Assembly (NCBI RefSeq): GCF_041200175.1
Contig: NZ_CP165727.1
Span: 8,550,001-8,614,000, forward strand
Origin: Streptomyces sp. R33
Lineage (GTDB): Bacteria; Actinomycetota; Actinomycetes; Streptomycetales; Streptomycetaceae
Length of the DNA: 64,000 nucleotides
Reading direction: 5' to 3'
Shown here: positions 19,001 through 25,305 of the stretch, one piece after another
Layout of the letters: each line of letters begins with the position of its first letter
Numbering within the stretch: position 1 is the stretch's first letter
Notes under the pieces: model-generated
Told to the model about the DNA's origin: nothing
The model's database searches: none
Seen by the model: the letters and a program-made list of their open reading frames with translations, nothing else
Made by a program: the position numbers and the translations under genes

Positions 19001-20704
19001 GGCGGTGTCGAAGCGGAGGCGGTGGCCGGCGGAGTGGGTGATGCCGAGCGGGGTGCCGTGTTCGTCGTACTCGAAGGTGACGAGGTTGCCGTTGCGGTCC
19101 TCGAGCTGGGAGATCGGTGCGATGCCGTCGCCGTCCGGGTCGCCGGCAGGCGGGGTGAAGCGGCGGACGTGTCCGGTCTCGGGATCGGTGAGGGTCCAGT
19201 CCCCGTCAGGGGTGCGCTCCAGAGGGTGGCGCGGTGCGGAGGCGGACAGCGGTACGACGGGAACACCAGGTGCCGGATGCGGGTACGCCACCACCAAGCC
19301 GTCCTCGGTGACGAGCACGGCACCCTCGGCATCGATCTCCAGGTGCTGGTCGACCGTCGAAGTCCACGTGGGGCCGAACCAGCGGCCTGCGGTGTAACCC
19401 GATTCCGCGCGGCGGACGAAGACCAGCGGCAGGGTGCCCGGGAGCACGATGTCGGTCTGCGGCAGGAACATCCGGCCGGTGGCCAGGTCGATCGGGTCGG
19501 TGTTGTCGTACCGCTTGGCGAGGTCCGGTGTCTCGCTCACGTGCGGACCGTCCGCGGTGTGCCCGGCGCGGGCCGGGCCCTTGAGGTCGTCCACGTGCTT
19601 GGCGGCGGTGCCGAGCTTCTTCAGTGAGCCGAGGCCCTTGGAGCCGACGAGTTCGGGTATGAGCTTGCCGATGCCCTCGGAGGGGTCCTTCATGAACTCG
19701 TCGAGCATCTGCTTGCCCGCGCCCATGGGGTCGTTGGCCATGGTGACCAGGCCCGCGGCCGTGGAGTTCAGGTTCGTGAGGTACTCGGCGGGATGGGTCA
19801 GGTTGTACGGATCCATCGGGTTCAGCGCCCGGGCGAAGTTGACGATACCCGCCGTGCCCTTGACCACGCCGCCCACCAGGTGGGTGGAGGCGAGGTCCAA
19901 ATAGTCCATGCCGTCGCCGAGCTGCTGGGCGTAGGAGGGCTTGGGCGGGGCGGCGTCGCGGGCGGCGCGGACGGCCGCGGCGGTGGTGTCGGCGACCTCG
20001 TTGCGCTGCTTGCGGGCGCTGTCGAGCTTGTCCTGGGCTGCGGTGGCCAGCGTCTCGCCGGGGTCGACGAAGTCCTTGGCGTCGACGGGCCTGGGCGGCA
20101 GCGGGTCCTTCTTCGCTTCCACCGCTTCCTTGTAGGCGGTGACCTTCTTGTTGTGGGCGCTGCGAGCGTCGGTGGAGACCTTCTGGGCGTGCTGGTACTC
20201 CTCCAGGGCCTCCTTGGCCTTGCCCTGGGCCCACTCCACGGTCTCGGCGAAACGATTCATCGCGTCGGCGGCCTTGCCGAAGGCGTCGGCGGCCTTGAAC
20301 CAGCGCGGCGGCTCCTTGGCCACCGTCTCGCGGAACGTGTCCGCGGTCTTGCCCTTGAGGCCTTCGGGCTGGGTCATGGCCTTCAGACCGTTGCCGACCG
20401 ACTCGAAGGCCGTCTTGAAGTCGTCCAGGTGCGAAACCTGCGCGCGGATCTTGGAGACGCTGCCGTAGATGAGTTTCTTCGGGTCGTCGGTCTGCCCGAG
20501 CTCCAGCTCGGAGACGTCCGCGCCGAGCTGGTTGGCCGCCGAGCGGCTCTTGTCGCGGATCCAGTCGCCGGCCTCGTCGAGGCCGACTTCCTCGGCCAGG
20601 TCGGCCGTCTTGTCGCCGGCCCACTCGATGGCGTCGCCGACCTTCTCGACCGCGTGCTCGGCCTTGTCCTCGATCGAGTCCGGTATGAAGTCCCGCCAGC
20701 CCAT
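16037..20704 (-). CDS. RHS polymorphic toxin with WXG-like N-terminus and C-terminal toxin tip
   Basis: The product has 1555 residues. Residues 1-260 are helical and WXG-like with a coiled-coil ('KAKEALEEYQHAQKVSTDA'), as in type VII-exported toxins. A DUF6531-type segment begins near 400 ('DPIDLATGRMFLPQTDIVLP'). About 20 YD repeats follow, then the RHS core box near 1385-1415 ('GLHYNYFRHYDPENGRYLTS', 'DPLGL'). The last 120 residues are the variable tip: 'VPIYRTPKG', 'KIYFGERAVAAEYAG', 'RLEFEIPVEKLDRF'. The order Arg, Tyr and Glu would fit an ADP-ribosyltransferase-like toxin (TreTu/HYD1-like), but I am not certain. ATG 20704 overlaps the upstream stop (TGATG). The gene is intact. Confidence 0.85.
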   Translation of the reverse strand: MGWRDFIPDSIEDKAEHAVEKVGDAIEWAGDKTADLAEEVGLDEAGDWIRDKSRSAANQLGADVSELELGQTDDPKKLIYGSVSKIRAQVSHLDDFKTAFESVGNGLKAMTQPEGLKGKTADTFRETVAKEPPRWFKAADAFGKAADAMNRFAETVEWAQGKAKEALEEYQHAQKVSTDARSAHNKKVTAYKEAVEAKKDPLPPRPVDAKDFVDPGETLATAAQDKLDSARKQRNEVADTTAAAVRAARDAAPPKPSYAQQLGDGMDYLDLASTHLVGGVVKGTAGIVNFARALNPMDPYNLTHPAEYLTNLNSTAAGLVTMANDPMGAGKQMLDEFMKDPSEGIGKLIPELVGSKGLGSLKKLGTAAKHVDDLKGPARAGHTADGPHVSETPDLAKRYDNTDPIDLATGRMFLPQTDIVLPGTLPLVFVRRAESGYTAGRWFGPTWTSTVDQHLEIDAEGAVLVTEDGLVVAYPHPAPGVPVVPLSASAPRHPLERTPDGDWTLTDPETGHVRRFTPPAGDPDGDGIAPISQLEDRNGNLVTFEYDEHGTPLGITHSAGHRLRFDTADGRITALHLDGGPRILAYGYTDGNLTEVTNSSGLPLRFAYDDRARITSWTDTNDRSYTYEYDEQNRCIAEGGGDGHMVLNLAYDAVDEATGHRVTETVTGEGHTRRYLVDDRYRIVADVDPLGHTTRYVRDRHNRLLAQTDALGRTTSYGYDDEGHLVSVTRPDGRGTTARHNELGLPVHVKRADGQVVRYSYDERGNRVATTDSMGRTTLFAYNEAGALTSVTDPLGHTTTIRCDGAGLPVEVTDPLGATTRFVRDAFGRPTSITDGTGATTCLQWTVEGRLARRVHADGAAESWTWDGEGNCTSHTDRLGGVTRFEYTEFDVLTARTGPDGVRHAFRHDAELRLTEVTNPQGLTWNYTYDAAGRLTSETDFDDRTVTYTYEATGALASRTNALGQTTAFERNAIGQIIRKDAAGSITSYAYDLTDQLAEAQGPDGTRVTLLRDREGKLLSETVDGRTLAYTYDGLGRRTSRTTPTGATATWSYDRAGRRTAMTASGRSIAFTYDAAGREVARRIGDSLVLSHAFSPAGLLTAQSVTGPTGARVLQRDYSYRADGHLTAVDDAAGGRFEYELDPAGRVTAVHAAGWNESYAYDQAGNQTFASWPTDHPGNEANGARTYDGNRLTRAGAVRYEHDGLGRVTMRRKSRLSRKPDVWHYVWDAEDRLVSATTPDGTQWRYLYDPLGRRTAKLRLAQDGERVAERIDFTWDGNTLCEQISSSTEQPHVVALTWDHEDIRPIAQTERILDASREEVDSRFFAIVTDLVGAPTEMVDDSGNVAWHTRSTLWGLTTWAANSTAYTPLRFPGQYADPETGLHYNYFRHYDPENGRYLTSDPLGLTPAPNPFTYVANPHAWTDYLGLAPDYVPIYRTPKGAHAQYELDHGPNPANHQPGVDIGGGIISDGKIYFGERAVAAEYAGPTGANFAKGMVKYEMHPRFLEEFGDHVKVHDRNGPNGAVRLEFEIPVEKLDRFNELTQRRSWVDVYGGPS

Positions 20705-21267
20705 CAGTTACCGCCCCCGTTGCCCTTCGTCTGCTCCAGCAGGTCCTTGAGCGACCCGATCTTGCCGGTGGAGGTCACCGTGTCCTTGGTGTCCGACCAG
20801 GTCTGCTTGATGTCCTGCGCGCCCTTCTCGAACGATTCGGCGCTGTAGTCCGGCTTGTAGACGTCCGCGCTGAAGATGTCGTCCCAGGACTTCTGCTCGA
20901 TCTCGTCCTCACTGGCATGCGGGTTGCCGTACGCGGCGTTCGCGACCACCTTGAACGCGCCCTGCACGTACTGGTCCTCCTCCCACACCGTCCCCGCGGC
21001 GATCCCGAGATTGCCCGCGAGGGCGGAGGCGTTCTGGATCAGGCTGCGCACGCCCCACTCCCAGCGCTCACAGAAGTCCTCGAAATCCTTCGACAGCGTG
21101 CCGTGCCCGGCCTCCATCGCGGTCATCGACAGGTTCTCGAACCCCGCCCCCTGCGAGGCCCCCGCCGCATCCCCCGACTCGCGCAACTCCGCTATCGCCG
21201 CCCGCAGCCCCTTCTGCACCAGGGCAACCGCCTGCGGGGACACCTCGAGGTCACCGTCACCGGCCAT
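20704..21267 (-). CDS. WXG-like secretion-associated protein
   Basis: The 187-residue product starts at ATG 21267, overlapping the stop of the SseB-like gene. It is helical and acidic with 'ERWEWGVRSLIQNASALAGN' centrally, consistent with the W-x-G-type hairpin. The tail is 'GSLKDLLEQTKGNGGGN'. Its stop overlaps the RHS start, so the two are translationally coupled. By position it is probably a chaperone or co-secreted partner of the RHS toxin. Confidence 0.65.
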   Translation of the reverse strand: MAGDGDLEVSPQAVALVQKGLRAAIAELRESGDAAGASQGAGFENLSMTAMEAGHGTLSKDFEDFCERWEWGVRSLIQNASALAGNLGIAAGTVWEEDQYVQGAFKVVANAAYGNPHASEDEIEQKSWDDIFSADVYKPDYSAESFEKGAQDIKQTWSDTKDTVTSTGKIGSLKDLLEQTKGNGGGN

Positions 21268-21683
21268 CAGGCCACCCCCGCAGACTCGGACTCGACGTCC
21301 ACGGCACACCCATCGGGCACGATCCCGGCGACGGGCGGGAACAACATCGACCCGTCCGCATCCGCCACGTTCACCGCCACTCCGGCGGGGCCGTCCACCT
21401 CCGGAACGACCGCATCCACCAGACGCGCACCCAGAACCGCCAAGTAGGGCCATTCGCGCTCGGCTTCCCCACGGGCCTCAGCGAACCGGGCCAGGGCTTC
21501 CTCGTCCGTGAACGCGTAGAACCACCGGATCCCACCGGAGACGGCGGACAGCAACCCGCCGTCACCGTCGGTGGAACCACCGGCAAGGGGCACGAGTAGT
21601 ACTGCCCGCCGGAACTCACCCACCAGACGACCGGGATCCCCGGTGCCCGTTCGATATGCGGCTATCTCTGCGGTTAGTTCCAC
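21267..21683 (-). CDS. SseB-like protein
   Basis: GTG 21683 is 9 bases from AAGGGGG, whereas ATG 21692 abuts that site, so I prefer the former. The 138-residue product has the SseB N-terminal pattern: 'LVGEFRRAVLLVPLAGG', 'WFYAFTDEEALARFAEAR', 'LGARLVDAVVPEVDGPAG', 'PDGCAVDV'. SseB-fold proteins recur next to secreted toxin genes in actinobacteria; the molecular role is unclear. It heads a four-gene coupled operon reaching 15771. Confidence 0.75.
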   Translation of the reverse strand: MELTAEIAAYRTGTGDPGRLVGEFRRAVLLVPLAGGSTDGDGGLLSAVSGGIRWFYAFTDEEALARFAEARGEAEREWPYLAVLGARLVDAVVPEVDGPAGVAVNVADADGSMLFPPVAGIVPDGCAVDVESESAGVA

Positions 21684-21692
21684 GGTCTGCAT

Positions 21693-22261
21693 CCCCCTTC
21701 AGGGCGGTCGACACCCGGAGGGAACCATACCTTGATCGGCAAATCATCCTATTGAGGACGCGCGGGAGCCTGCGCGTCGTTGGATCCTGCGGAGCGGCGG
21801 AGGCGGGGCAGTTGGGTCACGCAACGTTCTTGCGCGCTTCAGCGCACCGCAGTGAGCCGGCGACTCACGCACCGCCCGGGGCACCCACGACCGTGGTGCT
21901 TTGTGTGTGATGGGAATTATGCGTCGTTTTCCGGATTCGGCGAAAGTGCTCGAGAACGCCCTGTCGCTCGCCTAGAGTTGCAGGTCAGAAAGTCTGCTCC
22001 CCGCACCCGCGGGGATGACCCCCCGCTATTCGGGCGCCGTCGGACGCTGCCGGGCAAGCCGTCGCGGCGGTTAGTGATTGCCCCGCACCGGGCCCGGGCG
22101 CGACCATCGGCCCCGCGATGGCCTTCGCCTGGGCGGCGGTGAACACCATCGCGGGGAGCCGGGCACCGCAGCCGGAGACAGCTGACGGAGCTGGGTGTTC
22201 CGCCGCCGTGCGCCGGGCACAGAGACACCACACGGGGTGCGGCGGAAGGGGCGGTGGGGGC
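21693..22261. other. Intergenic region holding promoter and CRISPR-like leader
   Basis: Apart from the CRISPR-like repeat at 21994-22022 I see no gene. The minus-strand side should contain the promoter of the SseB-WXG-RHS operon. Open frames here have no family signature. Confidence 0.4.
21925..22022 (+). CRISPR. Single type I-E-like CRISPR repeat with leader-like sequence
   Basis: Bases 21994-22022 read as a 29-base repeat of the actinobacterial type I-E kind, with the hairpin CCCCGC-ACC-GCGGGG and ending GATGACCCC. Upstream, 21925-21993 contains 'GGCGAAAGTGCTCGAGAA' and 'GAGTTGCAGGTCAGAAAGT', which I recall as typical of Streptomyces type I-E leaders. No second repeat occurs 61 bases on; the resemblance at 22081 is poor and badly spaced. 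No cas gene is visible in the window. It is either a spacerless array or an array reduced to its leader end. Confidence 0.5.
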
Positions 22262-22528
22262 ATGAGACGAGTGGACTGGTGGGTCGCGTTCAGCGCGGTG
22301 CTGTGGGCCGGGGCATGGGGGGTACTGGGCTGGATCGTGCTGGACGCGGACCTCCAGAGCACCGAGGATCTCCTCGGCTGGTGGTTGATACCCATCGCCT
22401 TCGCACCCCCCATGTTCGGCGGCATCGGCCTGCTCTTCTTCGACGACGACGAGATCGGCGGCGGGGTGTCCGACGACTGCGAACTCAGCTCGCGGGGGCT
22501 GAACGGCTGCGGAGGTTGCGGCGGCTGA
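22262..22528 (+). CDS. Small membrane protein with Cys/Gly-rich tail
   Basis: ATG 22262 follows a G-rich ribosome site. The 88-residue product has two hydrophobic segments (residues 5-28, 'WWVAFSAVLWAGAWGVLGWI', and 42-61, 'LIPIAFAPPMFGGIGLLFF'), an acidic stretch 'DDDEIGG' and a C-terminus 'NGCGGCGG'. Gly/Cys tails of this sort occur in several actinobacterial membrane proteins of unknown role. I recognise no specific family. Confidence 0.5.
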   Translation: MRRVDWWVAFSAVLWAGAWGVLGWIVLDADLQSTEDLLGWWLIPIAFAPPMFGGIGLLFFDDDEIGGGVSDDCELSSRGLNGCGGCGG

Positions 22529-22544
22529 GGGCCGAGTCAGGCGT

Positions 22545-22560
22545 CCGGGTGAACACCCGG
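22545..22560 (+). terminator. Hairpin after small membrane protein gene
   Basis: CCGGGTG-AA-CACCCGG is a perfect 7-bp stem 16 bases after the stop at 22528. Confidence 0.45.
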
Positions 22561-22607
22561 CGCGCCGCACCCCGCTCCGGCCCCACCACACGTTGAACTG
22601 TGTCAGG

Positions 22608-22790
22608 CGTCGATGTCGGCCTGCTGGCACTGCCCGATTGCGCGTCCTCGGTCGGCCAGCCATGAGAGGAAGGCGCCGGATTGGGACTTCAAGCCGTCCC
22701 CTGAGGCGACCGCCGAGATCGCCAGTCTGCTCGCGCCCGGCAACAGCAGGCGCTGAAGCCCGGCACGCCCGTCCCCGAGTCGTAGTCGGG
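22608..22790 (-). pseudogene. Possible tyrosine-recombinase N-terminal fragment
   Basis: On the minus strand 'GLKSQSGAFLSWLADRGRAI' and 'GQCQQADIDA' recall the core-binding domain of site-specific integrases. No start or catalytic domain is present. The assignment is weak. Confidence 0.25.
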
Positions 22791-22801
22791 GGGCCTGCGG
22801 G

Positions 22802-23437
22802 CTACCGGAGCACGACCGTGACGCCGCGCCGCTCGAGGAGTTGCACGATTTCCTCGAAGTAGGAGAGCTGGCCCTCCGGATCCTCCACAACGTCCGCCAG
22901 TGCGCGGTGTGCGACTTCGGAGTCATGCCAGGTCAAGGTGAAGGGCGGGGCCACTCCGAATCCACCGCACAGGCAGTCCTTGAAGGCGTTCCACTCCCGG
23001 CCGAAGTAGCGGCCAGGTCCGAGCAGGGCCTCGGCGATTGCGCAGTGCAGCCCGGGGACGTCCGTGACGAACCGGCCGTCGAGGTGGTACTCGCCGCCGG
23101 AGCGGTCCGGTCGGGGCGTGGGCACCCGCCAGGCACGGGTGGTGAGGTCGAGCCACGCGGCCCTGCCCTGTGAGTCGTACGGCGCCCACATGTTGGGGGC
23201 TGCCGGTGGGCCCTGATACCACTGCGCCCAGATCGGGCGGGCCGTCGGCGATGGGCGATCGGCGCCGCCATCGGTGAGGGTTATGTCTTCCAGCCAATCG
23301 CCGAGCAGCTCAGCAGCCGACAACGGTGGCAGCTCAGCGGACGGTATCGGTTGTTGAGGCTGCGTCGAGCTTCCACAAGCTGTGAGTGACGCAAGCATCA
23401 CAAGTCCAGCCACGCATGGGATCCCGGAGTTGGTCAC
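22802..23437 (-). CDS. Lipoprotein with C-terminal barstar domain
   Basis: GTG 23437 is preceded by GGGAGG at 8 bases. The 211-residue product begins with a lipoprotein signal peptide whose lipobox is 'LASLTAC', followed by a Ser/Pro/Gln linker. A poorly characterised middle part contains 'WAQWYQGPPAAPNMWAPYDS'. Residues about 120-211 match barstar: 'GLHCAIAEALLGPGRYFGRE', 'WNAFKDCLCGGFG', 'YFEEIVQLLERRGVTVVL'. Barstar is normally a cytoplasmic inhibitor of barnase-type RNases. Placing it outside the membrane on a lipid anchor would let it bind incoming or self-secreted RNase toxins before entry. No barnase-like gene is adjacent. Confidence 0.8.
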   Translation of the reverse strand: MTNSGIPCVAGLVMLASLTACGSSTQPQQPIPSAELPPLSAAELLGDWLEDITLTDGGADRPSPTARPIWAQWYQGPPAAPNMWAPYDSQGRAAWLDLTTRAWRVPTPRPDRSGGEYHLDGRFVTDVPGLHCAIAEALLGPGRYFGREWNAFKDCLCGGFGVAPPFTLTWHDSEVAHRALADVVEDPEGQLSYFEEIVQLLERRGVTVVLR

Positions 23438-23620
23438 CTCAGCACACCTCCCACCCACCCCAAGTGATCAAATCGCCGGAATCTAGCAGGGTACTGCCGC
23501 TTCGGTACACGTCTTGGCAGGCCGGGAGGCTTCCGGGAGCCATGGTGGAGCGTTTCCGGGGGGGTGTCTCTATGTCTTTCGTCAAGGACGTGATGCCAGG
23601 TATGAGGCTGTTTGGGATGG

Positions 23621-24835
23621 TCATGCAGCGAGGGTGACGGCGGGGACTCTGGACTCGTAGAAGGTGCCGTCGCGGAGCATGGCGAACAGGACGCTGATGC
23701 GTTGGCGGGCGAGGCGGAGGAGCGCCTGGGTGTGGGTTTTCCCGCGGGCGCGTTGGCGGTCGTAGTAGGTGCGGGAGGCGGGGTCGGCGTTCATGCAGGC
23801 GAAGGCGGAGAGGAACATGGCGCGTTTGAGCTGCCGGTTTCCGCCTCGTGGTGCGTGTTCGCCGTGGATCGAGGTCCCCGAGGATCTGGTCGTGGGGGCG
23901 AGGCCAGCGTAGGAGGCGAGGTGGGCAGCGCTGGGGAAGCTGGTGCCGTCGCCGACGGTTACCAGCAGGACGGCGGCGGTCCTGACCCCAACTCCGGGCA
24001 TCGAGGTCAGGACCTGGTGAAGAGGGTGGGCCTCCAGCAGGGTGCTGATCTGGGCTTCGAGCGCCCGGCGCTGGTCGTGGACCGCGGTGAGCGAGGCGGC
24101 CAGTGACGGGATCACGATGTCGAGGGTGCCGGTTCCCGGGACCACGACGGTCTGTTCGTCCAGGGCGTCGAAGACCTCGTCGATCAGCCGGGCGGCCATC
24201 CGCGGGGCTTTCGGGCGGATGAGGTCGACGAGTCTGCGGCGGCCGGCTTTCCGCAGTGTGGCCGGGGATCCGTAGCGTTCGAGGAGCCAGGTGACGGCCG
24301 GGTGGTCCAGCCGGGGCCCGAGCACGCGCTCCAGCGACGGGTGGAACTGGGTCAGCAGGCCGCGTATCCGGTTGCTGGTGCGGGTGGCTTCGGCGGCGAG
24401 GTCCTGGTCGAAGCCGGTCAGCACCGTGAGCTCGGCGGTGATCTCGTCGGTCAGTTCCAGCGACCGCAGGACGTGCGGCATGGTGCGAGCGGCGTCCGCG
24501 ATCACCGCCGCGTCCTTCGCGTCGGTTTTCGCCTCGCCCGGATACAGGTCAGCGATCCGCCGCATTGCGAGTCCGGGCAGGTAGGCGACCTCGCAGCCGG
24601 CGTCGCGGGCGACGGTCAGCGGCAGAGCGCCGATTGAGGCCGGCTGGTCCACGATCACCAGCACCGTGCCGAACTTCGCGATCAGCTTGTCGAAGACGGC
24701 CCGCAGTTTCGGTTCGCTGTTGGGCATCGGCTTGTCGAAGACTTTCTTGCCCGCCGGCGTCAGCCCGTGACCGTGATGGGCGCTCTTGCCGACGTCCATA
24801 CCCAGGAAGACGGCCACATCGCCGGTGTCTAACAT
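23621..24835 (-). CDS. IS110-family transposase, intact
   Basis: The protein has 404 residues from ATG 24835, with GGAGGGG 4 bases upstream. It has the N-terminal DEDD domain ('FLGMDVGKSAHHGHGL', 'YPGEAKTDAKDAAVIAD') and the C-terminal Transposase_20 domain ('LTSMPGVGVRTAAVLL', 'SYAGLAPTTRSSGTS'). The length is normal, unlike the fragment at 5348. IS110 enzymes recombine target and element under guidance of a structured bridge RNA transcribed from a non-coding end. For the IS110 group that end lies upstream of the transposase, here 24836 onward. Confidence 0.92.
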   Translation of the reverse strand: MLDTGDVAVFLGMDVGKSAHHGHGLTPAGKKVFDKPMPNSEPKLRAVFDKLIAKFGTVLVIVDQPASIGALPLTVARDAGCEVAYLPGLAMRRIADLYPGEAKTDAKDAAVIADAARTMPHVLRSLELTDEITAELTVLTGFDQDLAAEATRTSNRIRGLLTQFHPSLERVLGPRLDHPAVTWLLERYGSPATLRKAGRRRLVDLIRPKAPRMAARLIDEVFDALDEQTVVVPGTGTLDIVIPSLAASLTAVHDQRRALEAQISTLLEAHPLHQVLTSMPGVGVRTAAVLLVTVGDGTSFPSAAHLASYAGLAPTTRSSGTSIHGEHAPRGGNRQLKRAMFLSAFACMNADPASRTYYDRQRARGKTHTQALLRLARQRISVLFAMLRDGTFYESRVPAVTLAA

Positions 24836-25305
24836 CGCACCCCTCCAGGGTGGTTGGATCCTGCCGGCCTCGGCGGCGGCACCGTGCTCGCGCATCCACG
24901 TTATGCAGACCTGCCGCCCGCGAACTGCCCGGCATTGCGCCAGGCCGGGCGGTGGCCGGGTCTCTCATCAGCGTCTCCGACGGCACCCCACGGACCCGGC
25001 GACACCACCCCCCAGGTCATGCCTTCGACAGAGGGGACACAGCCATACCGGGCCCGGAGGCCAGCGGCCCCATTGCAGGACCGCGAAAAAGATAACGGGG
25101 GGGGCACAGCAGGTCCCGGCGTGGACACGGACCGGCAGCCGGCCCGCTCCCTCGGTGTATCGCCTTTCCGCGCCCGACGCGGAACCCCCTTGTGATGCTG
25201 GGCGAGGTGCGGGTCATCGACCGTCCCGCTCAGGGCCTCGGCAGCGAAAGGTGCAACCGTTGCCGTCCCGAGCCGTTCAACGGGACTTTGCCCGCAGCGC
25301 TCTGG
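24836..25305. other. Non-coding stretch upstream of IS110 transposase, possible bridge-RNA end
   Basis: I find no supportable gene in this 470-bp interval. Because IS110-group elements carry the bridge RNA between the left end and the transposase start, the first 150-250 bases above 24835 are the expected site. I could not locate the element ends by eye, since IS110 lacks terminal inverted repeats. Confidence 0.35.

Noticed and set aside
17099..19627. An 842-codon plus-strand open frame antisense to the RHS toxin
   Set aside because: Compositional mirror of the RHS gene without domains or ribosome site.
22055..22110. A second CRISPR repeat at about 22081
   Set aside because: Only the CCCCGCAC core agrees, the hairpin is different, and the spacing of 82 bases does not fit a 61-base unit.
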